Origin: Thereva unica
Taxonomy: Eukaryota > Arthropoda > Insecta > Diptera > Therevidae
Reading direction: 5' to 3'
DNA length: 64,000 nucleotides
Assembly (NCBI GenBank): GCA_949987705.1
Contig: OX465281.1
Coordinates: 31,170,942 to 31,234,941 of the forward strand
Made by a program: the position numbers and the translations under genes. The notes beneath the pieces were generated by a model. That model saw nothing but the letters and a program-made list of their open reading frames with translations, had not been told where the DNA came from and ran no database searches. This document shows positions 31,897 to 43,440 of this stretch, piece by piece; the stretch's first letter is position 1; every line of letters begins with the position of its first letter.

Positions 31897-34366
31897 TAAG
31901 ATGGGTGGCAAACATAGAAAGGCTTTGTAATAGCGATTCTTGCAAACATAGCGACGTTAGGCTTATGTAGTTAGAGGTCATTAGCTAAGAACCGAACCAT
32001 CATGTAGAGAAATGCTGCAGGAAGCCAAGGCCAGCAATTGGCTTTTGTGCTACAGATGATGATGATCATGGGAGAGGTTTTCAAGCCAAAAGTAGGGGAT
32101 ATCTGAATATGACGGATTGGATCTAAAGCAATTCCAATCACGTTGCCATATAGTTGCGTAAAAGCTTTTCCAGTGAGGTTTTAGCCTTGAACGAGGCTAT
32201 CACCTTTACCTACCTACTTGTCTACCTAAAAACCACGTCAAAACAAATACGTTTCTACCAATTTTTCACTATTGTCAAAATAAATTTTGGGAATCATGAC
32301 AATCAATAAAACCATATAAATCGAACAATCGTGATACATCGACCTCAGAGTTCAAGCCACTCTTCACATTCAACTTCAATTCCGCAGAGATTTATAATGT
32401 CGTCAAATAAACAATAAGAAACATTTGTCAACTAATTTGCGTTCAATATTTTATTTTTGAATAATTCGCGCGATATTTATCCTGCTTAAGCCGACAAGAG
32501 TGTCGCTTCCGATCCACGTCGACCCATTGGTTGACTCATAAACTCTCGCTAGAACCACTCGCGGCGGGTGACTCGCGTGCTGCTTCCTGTTTCAGAGATG
32601 AGCGATAAATGTGCAAATTGAGAAATTTATTGCGATCCTCGGTAAAATATTGCAAAAAGTTTAAATAAACAAAAATAAGAATAAAAATAAAAAAATTAAA
32701 TAAAAGAAATAACAATTCTCGACGTCTTGCGCCTCCTGCCGGCAGTCATCAATATTCGAGAAATTAATTCCGCCCGAGCATTCGATGCTAATTTAATTAA
32801 CATTTAGAAGCATTTAGGATGAATTAGTTTAAGCAACGACGAATTAGTAAGCGATTCCCACAACAGGTGAATTAATTAACGAGTCTCTCAGCCGCGATAT
32901 TAGAACAGGTGAAAAAATGCTTATATCCGTCAGATGGAAATGATGTATTGACAAAAATTTCAAATTCTTTCTGGTATCCATCAGACCGGGTACGGCTCAG
33001 CTCGGCCTGGTGATTGTGGAGACTATTGGAAAACAAATTACGTAATTCTTTCAACATTATGAAGAAAATTTATTTATTTTTTCTAACTGTAAGAATTTCA
33101 GCGAAATGCCAAGTTTGTGGGTATATATTTCGCGGTGAAGGTCTCCTGGTGGACAGAATCCAGAACTGTTACACTCCAGATTTATATCTTCCGGAACAAT
33201 GCGACTGGAATCATTCTGGTGACCAACTTTGGTAGCTTTAATCACTATCCTCTCTGATGTAACTTTCAAAGAACATTGTGGATTACCTTGAATTATTCTT
33301 ACCTTTTTTTTATATGGTTTCATTTGGGGATTCGGGAGACAGGTGTAAGTTGTGTCTTTATCGTGATTTTTTTTGGAAATGTAGGTTTTCCTATAAATTT
33401 CACAGCTTGGTTTTTTGGTAATATAGTTGTTAACTGGAATTGGTAGAGGATGTGGTTAGAATGAAGAAAGACTAGATAAATTATAAATTTGATCTTGCAA
33501 CAAGAGTAGAGTTGCATCATTGCGGAATCACGGGGATTTGTTTTTTGGTGAATCATGTACAAAGGTAGGTACTATTGTGTCAGAGTTTTAATTGATGGTG
33601 ATTGGAGTTTAATTTGGTATAAGGAGATATTCATTATAGGTTTAAATGTGATTTAGGAAAGTAGTTTTACCAATTACAATTTGTTTTACAATGCTATGAC
33701 GAATTTAATGAAAGTAAAACCGGGTGAATCAGGATTGTTGCTAGTATTATTTTTAACCTTGAACAATGTCAAAGCATCGGGCAACTAATCTCCGTTTTTA
33801 TGAAGTCTGAAAGTATTGTATGAACTCATTTTGGGGTCGAAATTGTTTTCTGCATATCCTTCTAGAACACCATATTGTACAGGTGGACAATCATTTGGTC
33901 ATGGTAGTAGCAGGCCCGTGCCTGGCGAGGCTTTCTAAGGAGATTGAAATTTCAAAAAGCTTTTAATACTTTTTTTGCTTAGGTTTCAGACTCAAGGTTA
34001 CTGTCTGCTTGACGTTTAGAATGCCCGGATATGGGGGTTTTCACGTTTTGGGTTTCAATTTGTTCTCGGGGCCCCTCTAACTGGGGCTTACGACAGCATA
34101 TCATTGGCTAACTTGATTAGTCTGAAGGGGAAAATCGCCTATAGATTCTCTAAAATTAGGTTGATCCTCAAGGATTCTCTCAAAAGGGAGAGGAGATCTT
34201 TGGGTGACGAACACACCTCAATGCCTGAAATGGCATCTCCCAATGCACCGAAGATTGCAGAACCCTGTGAAAGTTGTTCCTGGAGAAGTATCTTACCCAT
34301 GTTTTTATTCATAAGGCTGGTGTAACTAACGACAAATTCAGAGGTTTACGACCGGTTCAAGTAAAC

Positions 34367-34373
<7 letters not shown>
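31897..34373. other. Intergenic DNA
   Basis: Mostly A/T-rich. A minus frame at 33057-33323 (residues NPQCSLKVTSERIVIKATKV, ECNSSGFCPPGD) has a coding-like look but no known domain or clear splice sites. Nothing else is supported. Confidence 0.4.
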
Positions 34374-34398
<25 letters not shown>

Positions 34399-37300
34399 AT
34401 GTGGCAGTGCTAAGCTCAGGAGTCACCCTTTGTACTACTAGTCCGTCATGTCATTTGTCACGTCATGGTGCAATGTCTAGCAGTAAGCTTAGTACGGGGG
34501 GATGGGGAGGGGTATAGGTTAAGGATTAAAAGGAACGGGGGGGTATTGAAGAAGGTGGTGATGAACCCTGCGTTTGAACTCTTGGATGTTGAAGGAGCTC
34601 GGAAATACTGACTGCGAGAGGTTATTCCACAGTCGAGTTGTTCTGTTAACAAACGAATTCATATCTTGTTGAGTGCGTGAAAGGGGGAGTTGCAGGTGAA
34701 GGGAATGAGACGAGTGGGCTAATCTGGTGTTGCGGGTATAAGATTGCCGTGGAGGCAGGAGAGCGTTTAACTCGGAGGAACAGTCACTATGATAGTAGCG
34801 ATAACATTTTGTCAGTGCTGCTACATTCCTACGGTGGCTCAAGGGGTCGATGGTGGAGCAGGCGGTGTCGTCATCAATTAACTTGAGTGCCCTTTTTTGC
34901 ACCTTATCTAACCATGCTAAGGTTGTTATTGGTGCGCCGCCCCAAATGAGGGAGTTGTATTCGAGAAGAGGCCGAATGTAGGATTTATAAATAACAGCAC
35001 GGGCCGATGTCTGGAGGAGGAACCTGCACCTCTTAAGAAATCCCAAGCACTGGGATGCTTGTTTGGCGATTTGGAATATATGGTCATTCCATCGCAAGTC
35101 TTTGGCTAATGTCACGCCTAAGATATGTAGGGATGGGTCGGCCTTTACTTCCACGCCATCCACTGTCAAGGATGGTGAGGTGTTGATCTTTTTCTTTGAA
35201 ATAAGACAGTACTTGGTTTTGGAGGGGTTGAATTCGACACGATTCTTTTTTCCCCACTCTATAATAAGTTTAATGTCGTTATTAATAGAGTTGAACATTA
35301 GTTCGCGATCATCAAGACAGGATCTGGCATGAGTCTGTCTTGTATCGAAGCTGTACGAGTAACGTAGAGTACCGTCGTCAGCGAAGCTGAGAAGTGGGTT
35401 GCAGGGGACTGAAAGTAGGTCATTTATAAAGATGAGAAATAGGGCCGGTGATAAAATTGACCCCTGGGGGACTCCCGCAGAGATGGGATGAGATTCAGAT
35501 TTGACGCCATCCAATACTACCTTAATTGAACGGCCGGAAAGGAAACTCTCAACCCACTTATACAGAAGCGAGTCAATTCCAATAGCTTTGAGTTTAGCTA
35601 ACAAGGCTGAGTGCCATACTCTATCAAAAGCCTTGGAGATACATATCCAAAGCAACCAAACTGGATTCACCAGATCCATGCAAACTTCGGCTGAGGTGCT
35701 CTGTAAGGCAAACGAAAAGATCACCAGTGGATCTTTTTTGTCGGAAGCCGTATTGTTTGTCGTTAATAAGTTGGTTGGATTCTAGATATCCCATTAGCTT
35801 TTTGTTGATTATCGTCTCCATGGTTTTGGAGAGAATAGAAGTAATTGCTATTGGGCGGTAGTTGGAGGGATCGCTGGAGTCACCTTTTTTCGGTATGGGC
35901 TGAACATGGGCAAGTTTCCAAGAGTCGGGATAAACTCCGGAGAAATATGACAGGGAAAATAATTTGCGCAGAGGTTTAGCCAAAGGTGAGGCGCATTGTT
36001 TTAAGACGATAGGGGGTATATTATCGGGTCCAGTGGATTTGTTGGCATCGAGCTCTTTGAGGCACCTGTACACCTCGCGAGTCCTGAAGAAAACCCTGTC
36101 CATTGAATGAGCGCTGTGCTCGAGGACCGGGGGTAGCGTATCATTTTGGGGTAGAGAAGAATTTGAAGCAAACATAGATGCTAATAAATTGGCCTTGGAT
36201 TTGCTGTCTGCTATTACCTTCTCATTGTGAATGAAGGAAGGGGTTGAAGTTGTAGTGAAATTCTTCTTGATAGAACTTACCAAGGACCAGAAGTTTTTGC
36301 TACCGGAGGTTGCATTTAGGAGTTTACTTCTCAATTTGTTGTCAAATAAGGTTTTGACTTTCTTGATGGTGGCTTTACAAGAATTTCTTTGTTGTATGTA
36401 CTCTAAACGGGGCGATTCACTCGGGGAGCTCTTGTAGGCTCGAAAGGAGGCTTCTTTAGTTTTGATTGCATTCATACACTCCCGATTAAACCATCTGTTA
36501 GGCCTAGGCTTCACAGATTTGGTAGAATGGGGAATGAACAAATGTATTCCTGCCTGTATGATCCTGGTGATACGGATAGCGGCAGAGTTGGCGTTTCTAT
36601 TCCGGAAACACAGATTCCAGTCTGTAGACTGGAAAAAGTTAATAAGCCCCAGCCAATTGGCCTTCCCATAATGCCATACAGTTCTTCGAACTGGTTTGGG
36701 AGGGGTGGGAAATTCGAATGGGAAGTTAGCGCTGATTAGGCAGTGGTCTGAATTGCCGAGAGGTGAATCAACTTCGACGGAGTAACGCGCTGGATGAGAA
36801 GTAAGGAAAAGATCAAGGAGATATCTTCCTTGACCAGCAGCATCAGGGACTCTTGTGGGACGATCCACAATTTGATGCAAGTTATTGATGTCTGCAAAGA
36901 GCTCGACGTCCTTGCCAGAAATACTGGTGCCATTTGAGTAAGTCAGCCATTTAACGTTGTGAACATTGAAATCACCCGCAACGATGATTTCACACTCAGG
37001 ATTGGACGACAAGAATCCCGAGATTTGTTCGGAAATTTTATCAAAAGATAAGGTGGAGGCTTCGTTACTTATGTTAGGGCTTCTGTATAGGAAGCAGAAG
37101 AATATGACGTGGCTTTGGAATATGATTTTAATCCAAAGATAATTAAAATCTGAAGTCGTGCTTGAGTATATTTTATAATAAGCCACGTCATCCCTAACAT
37201 AAATGGCAATACCCCTATGGGGGGAGAGATTGTGCACTAAAGTGTACCCCGACACCTGGTAATAACCTAAGTCATTATCGGGTGATATTTGGGTTTCACT

Positions 37301-37680
37301 AAGTGCGAAAATTGGGGGTTTGTAATTAGATAAGTGGCACTCAACAAAAGAGAAATTCGCTTGAAGTCCACGAATGTTACAAAAGTCAATACCAAAACTT
37401 GACTCGTAACGGGACTTCGGTTGCGCAGGCTCAATCGCCACGTTCTCGGGGATATTTCCCGGCATCACATTTGCCGCAACCATCAGAGTCAATAAAATTT
37501 GTCCTCGTCAAAGTGTTATGCCTTTTGAGACGGGGCAAATTTCATCGACCGACAGATTTTAGCCGCGGCACCTGCAGGACCGAGAAGCGAGAGAGGGTAG
37601 GGAGCAAGGGTACTTACTTACGCCGTTCGTCGGTCCGGTCGGTCGTTGTGTCTAGTGAAGGGTGATGGGCCTTCGCGTTA
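34374..37680 (-). mobile_element. Near-complete Jockey/CR1-type LINE (LINE-J) with poly-A tail
   Basis: The minus-strand element has about 190 bp of visible 5' UTR, one ORF2 (37492-34519), ~120 bp of 3' UTR containing a G/C homopolymer region, and a ~25-nt A tail (T run 34374-34398). The 5' end is uncertain and could reach 37.85 kb. No ORF1 was recognised. Relatives are at 28690, 43307 and 51857. Confidence 0.85.
34519..37492 (-). pseudogene. LINE-J ORF2: AP endonuclease + reverse transcriptase, one frameshift
   Basis: The first frame (622 codons) opens with an endonuclease domain (NIRGLQANFSFVECHL, LSETQIS, RGIAIYVRD, VAGDFNVHNVKW, LGNSDHCLI) and enters RT (TREVYRCLKELDANKSTGPD, PKKGDSSDPSNYRPIAITS, LINDKQYGFRQKRSTGDL). 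The second frame continues with SKAFDRVWHSALLAKL, SAGVPQGSILSPALFLIFIN and the catalytic FADDGT (about residue 113 of that frame), then the thumb and C-terminal region to the stop. The break near 35646-35652 looks like a 4-nt insertion. Everything else is open, about 990 codons, so the copy is recent though inactive as read. Confidence 0.88.
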
Positions 37681-39622
37681 GACTGCGCTCGTAATTTTTT
37701 TTTATCACTGTTTTTTTATTGTAGAGTTTTTTTGTGCACTTATTTATAGCTTTAATTTTTCACTCTCACTTTTTAAACAGTTTTGGTTTATTATCTTGGT
37801 TTTTTGTATCGGCGCGTTTTTTACAGACCGGAACAGCACACGTCCGTTCTCCTTGCTGTCCAAACCCAACTCCAAACTATGATGGGAGATGCGGAAAGCC
37901 TTGACCTGCCCTTAACTTAACGCTCAGGTTTGACATTGTGCACCTTCCACATATCCGCACCTCTTCCCTGGTTTATAGGAAAACCGACTAGTCTCAGTTT
38001 CAGAGGCTTGTGACCTCGATATCAGACCAGCTTGTCTCTAAGAGCTCAGTGTGTGAACTGGATTTGGCGGTCACGCAGCTCATTGAGTCGCTGATTTCCT
38101 CCTCATAACAGAAACACTAGCTTTCCCAGTCGTCACGTAAAATACTCTGGTGGAGCGACCGACTGGCGACAGACGAGGCAGTGGAATTTCGTACTGGAGA
38201 GGGATGTCTTATTTCTTTCGCGGCAGCAACATTTCCAACTAGAACTTGAGCGAGGTGAGATAGTCAAATATAAATATACATTGTGGAGGCATGGCATTCT
38301 TACCATATCTGAGGCAGTGAGGAGTGTAATGCATATTAGAATCAAACTTGTAATGTGGCCCCGGGTTGGAGTGCCGCAGAGTCCAACCCTAGACCTCATT
38401 TTGGTGTACTTTGAGCCTCCACAAAGGGCTGTTCTTTTGGGGGGGGGGGGGGGGGTTGTAATGTGGGGAGACCCGTGAAGTACCACCCAGCTACATTCAT
38501 CACTACCTACCTGTACGAGGGCGCTTCCCCTGATGGGCGATCACGGAGAACCGGTGCAGAAGCCCCCTCAAAAGAATCTCGGGGAGAGCTATGTCGTCCG
38601 CTGCCTATCCATCAGGTTGCTGTCATGTTTTTTTGGATGAGGTACTAAGCACCAAGGTAAACATGACAGCAACATGAAACCAACAAGCTGTTGACAACAT
38701 AAAAACTGGGTTTAATGACACATTAGTAATGGTAACAAATCTTAACAAAACACGAACAGTAACACAAACCATATAGCTTATAACTGCTAACAGTTAAACG
38801 TCTAGGCTAAAATCTGAAAATTTCAACTTTGGGTCGTGGGTGCCACGGCCCTCCCTTACTTCACTCGTAGACCGTACAAGAACAACTTGCAACCGCTCTG
38901 GTCCTTTGTTGATCTTAGTTTTAACGTGACCGATAACACCCAATACCAGCTAATCGCTGGCACAAGTTACATAGAATCAAACATCAATTATTATAACAAC
39001 ACAACACCTCGAGAATTCAATATTATCATTCTAACAATAAAACGAACGACATCAAAATCAATGATTATAAAATTTGCTGAAAGTCAAAATAACGTCCTAA
39101 TTATTTATTATTAAAAATCATATATAACTAACAAAAAATTCAGTAAAGATTATCAATGAATATAAAAAAGGTAGCTCTGGTAAATATTACATTTTTTTTA
39201 TTCTAGTGTTTTTTTTGTTTGGTTTTTTTGTTTACTTTTTCTTCTTGTGTTGTGGTAAGGAATAAAACTCTCCTCTACTCTGGGTGGGACAGCTAGGTAC
39301 TATGGGCCTAAGATCGGAGCCGTCCCCGCGATGACTATACCTCCGGAATGGGACGAAGTGCAGCGGTCCCTGGCCTTCTTCTAGCTTAAGATTTGAGCCC
39401 TAGCGGATCTGTTCCCTAATAGAGAGGCTGGTAGGATATCCTACCTTCAAAGATACACGGTCAGCCGCCGGAATCGCCTCCGGAGATGCAGGGACTGGTG
39501 GACTAACGGCTATTTTACCAATATCTCCCGGATCAATACCAAATTGAGGTGGTTTCTTCCCCAAAAGGTCCAATTTTGTGAAACTTCCTCACCGTGAATA
39601 TGGAAATTTATTTAGTTTCCTT
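37681..39622. other. Unassigned stretch with poly-G run
   Basis: A 17-base G run lies at about 38439-38455. A patch at 38480-38600 resembles 57780-57850 (TCTCGGGGAGAGCTA versus TCTTGGGGAGAGTTA), hinting at another dispersed element. GC-richer DNA at 39270-39550 is unidentified. The 92-codon frame at 38836 has no motif. Confidence 0.4.
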
Positions 39623-39792
39623 GCCTCGGATGAATTTTATTTCTGGATGAGATTTTGAACTTTGCTGCGCCTTGGCTGAGCTAGAGTTGAACTGCAGTCT
39701 ACAGTCTGCGAGACCCCACGAAGCTCAACTCAAGCTCATCCAAGGCGCAGCAAAGTTCAAAAGCTCATCCAGCATTAAAGTTCATCCGAGGC
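39623..39792. repeat. 170-bp foldback with ~75-bp arms
   Basis: GCCTCGGATGAA...CTGGATGAG...TTTTGAACTTTGCTGCGCCT pairs with its inverted copy around a ~30-base loop, with few mismatches. The word AGCTCATCC/AGTTCATCC recurs five or more times, continuing right to about 39855. Probably a MITE. Confidence 0.75.
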
Positions 39793-40516
39793 ACATGAAA
39801 ACTCAACCTAATTCCTAAGCTCATCCAAGACTCAGCAAAGTTCATCCAGTCTCACGCAGGCGGCGCTTACTTCTACCCAAGACCACACCCACACCCAAGA
39901 CAACAATCGATGTCGTCACTGCGCCAGAAACCCCATAGTACTACTACTGTATTAAAAAAAACTAAATAAATTTCGACATTAACGGCAAGGTCCAGTCAAT
40001 GCACAGAAAGGCGGCCAAACCTGGGAATTGTGCTAAACGGCACCAATTTGCATCAAAATTTGGATTTGGGATCTGCTTACTCGATAATTCAAAGTTCAAT
40101 GAGCCGAAGCTTGCATTTTTATGCCTATTCGAAAATAATTGTTGAATTGTAGATTCAAACGATAGAAATTATCACGGCAAACATTGAACTAGAGATAGAA
40201 ATTTTAACTTTTCTAAATTTTGGTTTTTCTTTCATAGTTTTTGAGTTATTTATAAAGAACGGCAATTTTTTGCAAACTTGCAAAAAAGCTCTCTTCACTT
40301 TAAGCTCGAATTTTTCTAAAACTAAACACTTTAAACCGGTATTACAAGTACATAAATAAAGTAAATTTTAAAGTGTTAACGATCATTTTCAATTGGGGTG
40401 ATATTTGGGGGGTGATTTTCACATTTTTTTGCCGGAAATAGGAACCAATTTTGTTTTTTGTATCATAACTCTATATATCGTGAATCAGTCCTAGTCCTAA
40501 GCTCATGTTTAGGTCA

Positions 40517-43241
40517 GGAAGTGTTTAACGACACACAAAAACGCGACACTCGAAACGCGAAAAACTCGAAAAACGCGACACGCGACACTCGAAAGTGAAA
40601 CTGGAAGTGCGACGTTGCCACTTTTTCATAAACACGCGAAAAACGCGATTCTTAAAGTAATCAAAAAGGTAAGTATTCAAAAGAATGCGGCAGTGCGGCA
40701 ATGCGGCAGTGCGGCAGTGCGGCAATGCGGCAATGCGGCAATGCGGCAGTGCGGCAGTGCGACAATGCGGCAATGCGGCAGTGCGGCAATGCGGCAATGC
40801 GGCAGTGCGGCAGTGCGGCAATGCGGCAATGCGGCAGTGCGGCAGTGCGACAATGCGGCAATGCGGCAATGCGGCAGTGCGGCAATGCGGCAATGCGGCA
40901 GTGCGGCAGTGCGGCAATGCGGCAATTCCCGCATTGCCGCATTACCGCATTCCCGCATTGCCGCATTCCCGCATTGCCGCATTCCCGCATTCCCGCATTG
41001 CCGCATTCCCGCATTGCCGCATTCCCGCATTGCCGCATTCCCGCATTGCCGCATTCCCGCATTCCCGCATTGCCGCATTCCCGCATTGCGCATTCTCGCA
41101 TTGCCGCATTCCCGCATTGCGGCAATACTGGAATGGAATGGCCATGGAATGGCCATGGAATTCCCGCATTCCCGCATTCCCGCATTGCCGCATTCCCGCA
41201 TTCCCGCATTCTCGCGTTGCCGCATTCCCGCATTCCCGCATTCCCGCATTGCCGCATTCCCGCATTGCCGCATTCCCGCATTGCCGCATTCCCGCATTGC
41301 GGCCATGCCGCATTCCCGCATTGCGGCCATGCGAGAATGCGGGAATGCGGCCATGCGGGAATGCGGCAATGCGGGAATGCGGCAATGCGGGAATGCGGGA
41401 ATGCGGCAACGCGGGAATGCGGGAATGCGGGAATGCGGCAATGCGGGAATGCGGGAATGCGGGAATGCAGCAATGCGGCAATGCGGGAATGCGGCAATAC
41501 TGGAATGCGGCAGTGCGGCAATGCGGCAGTGCGGCAATGCGGTAGTGCGGCAATGCGGCAATGCGGGAATGCGCAATGCGGCAATGCGGGAATGCGGCAA
41601 TGCGGGAATGCGGCAATGCGGCAATGCGGGAATGCGGCAATGCGGGAATGCGGCCATGCGGCCATGCGGCAATGCGGGAATGCGGCAATGCGGGAATGCG
41701 GCAATGCGGGAATGCGGCAATGCGGCAATGTGGGAATGCGGGAATGCGGCCATGCGGGAATGCGGCAATGCGGGAATGCGGCAATGCGGGAATGCGGCAA
41801 TGCGGGAATGCGGGAATGCGGCAACGCGGGAATGCGGGAATGCGGCAATGCGAGAATGCGGGAATGCGGGAATGCGGCAATGCGGGAATGCGGCAATACT
41901 GGAATGCGGCAGTGCGGCAATGCGGCAGTGCGGCAATGCGGCAGTGCGGCAATGCGGCAATGCGGGAATGCGCAATGCGGGAATGCGGCAATGCGGGAAT
42001 GCGGCAATGCGGGAATGCGGCAATGCGGGAATGCGGCAATGCGGCAATGCGGGAATGCGGCAATGCGGCAATGCGGGAATGCGGCAATGCGGGAATGCGG
42101 CCATGCGGGAATGCGGGAATGCGGCAATGCGGGAATGCGGGAATGCGGCAGTGCGGCAATGCGGCAGTGCGGCAATGCGGGAATGCGGGAATGCGGTAAT
42201 GCGGCAATGCGGGAATGCGGCAATGCGGCCGGAATGCGGGAATGCGGCAATGCGGGAATGCGGCAATGCGGGATTGCGGGAATGCGGGAAAGCGGGAATG
42301 CGCATTGCCGCATTCCCGCATTTCCGCATTCCCGCATTGCCGCATTCCCGCATTCCCGCATTCCCGCATTGCCGCATTGCCGCATTACCGCATTCCGGGA
42401 ATGCGGCAATGCGGGAATGCGGCAATGCGGGAATGCGGGAATGCGGGAATGCGGTAATGCGGCAATGCGGGAATGCGGGAATGCGGCAATGCGGGAATGC
42501 GGCAATGCGGCAATGCGGGAATGCGGCCATGCGGGAATGCGGCAATGCGGGAATGCGGCAATGCGGGAATGCGGCAATGCGGGAATGCGGTAATGCGGCA
42601 ATGCGGGAATGCGGGAATGCGGGAATGCGGCAATGCGGGAATGCGGCAATGCGGGATTGCGGGAATGCGGGAATGCGGGAAAGCGGCAATGCGCAATGCG
42701 TCAATGCGGCAATGCGGGAATGCGGGAATGCGGGAATGCGGCAATGCGGGAATGCGGCCATGCGGGAATGCGGGAATGCGGGAATGCGGCAATGCGGGAA
42801 TGCGGCAATGCGGGAATGCGGCAATGCGGGAATGCGGGAATGCGGCAATGCGGGAATGCGGCAATGCGGGAATGCGGCAATGCGGGAATGCGGTAATGCG
42901 GCAATGCGGGAATGCGGGAATGCGGCAATGCGGCCATGCGGGAATGCGGCAATGCGGGACTGCACTGCCGCATTGCCGCATTGTCGCACTGCCGCACTGC
43001 CGCATTGCCGCATTGCCGCACTGCCGCATTGCCGCACTGCCGCATTGCCGCAGTGCGGCAATGCGGATGTACATCTTTTGAATACTTACCTTTTTGATTA
43101 CTTTAAGAATCGCGTTTTTCGCGTGTTTATGAAAAAGTGGCAACGTCGCACTTCCAGTTTCACTTTCGAGTGTCGCGTGTCGCGTTTTTCGAGTTTTTCG
43201 CGTTTCGAGTGTCGCGTTTTTGTGTGTCGTTAAACACTTCC
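40517..43241. mobile_element. Octamer-filled foldback element, Mutator-like ends
   Basis: Outer 166-bp inverted repeats (40517-40682 and 43076-43241, starting GGAAGTGTTTAACGACACAC) read identical base for base, and an exact 9-bp target duplication TTTAGGTCA flanks them (40508-40516, 43242-43250). Long TIRs plus a 9-bp target duplication fit Mutator-like elements; assignment is inference because no transposase is present. The interior, about 2.4 kb, is octamer repeats. The TIR itself is rich in CGCGACACTCG/CGCGAAAAAC words. Confidence 0.85.
40683..43075. repeat. ~300-unit octamer array with alternating orientation
   Basis: Units are GCGGCAAT/GCGGCAGT near both ends and mostly GCGGGAAT alternating with GCGGCAAT inside. 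Orientation flips near 40926, 41310, 42302, 42394, 42962 and 43049. A higher-order block recurs with ~400-bp spacing (GCGGCAATACTGGAATGCGG near 41490 and 41890). A palindromic GGAATGGCCATGGAATGG insert lies at 41133-41163. An octamer has no stop in any phase on either strand, so the long frames here are not genes. Confidence 0.92.
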
Positions 43242-43306
43242 TTTAGGTCAAGTTCAGATATGCAAATTTTGTTTTCTTTTGTATACGTGAAAGTCTAAGT
43301 CATAAG

Positions 43307-43440
43307 GTCCACGTCATGGTGCAATGTCTAAAAGTAAGCTTACCTCGAAAATTTGATAGGTTAAGGGTGTAGTCTGGAGCATGAATGGGAAGGAGCTAGT
43401 GAACCTCACTTTTAAACTCTTGGATGTTGTATGAGTTCAT
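43307..43440 (-). mobile_element. LINE-J 3' end fragment
   Basis: CACGTCATGGTGCAATGTCT, the AAGCTTA word and the final coding segment (AACTCTTGGATGTTG) match 34450-34590 with divergence. Short and old. Confidence 0.7.

Noticed and set aside
37872..37881. Possible target duplication of LINE-J (AAACTATGAT versus AAACTATTAT near 34364).
   Set aside because: One mismatch and uncertain 5' end; could be chance in A/T-rich DNA.
40683..43075. CRISPR-like regular repeats.
   Set aside because: Unit is 8 bp without spacers, in a eukaryotic transposon context.
40615..43233. Open frames of 872, 794, 662 and 630 codons on both strands (repeats such as MRQCGNA and AFPHCRI).
   Set aside because: An 8-bp repeat without stops stays open in all phases of both strands; coding 8-residue repeats simultaneously on both strands is a by-product of the array, and the frames run into the TIRs.
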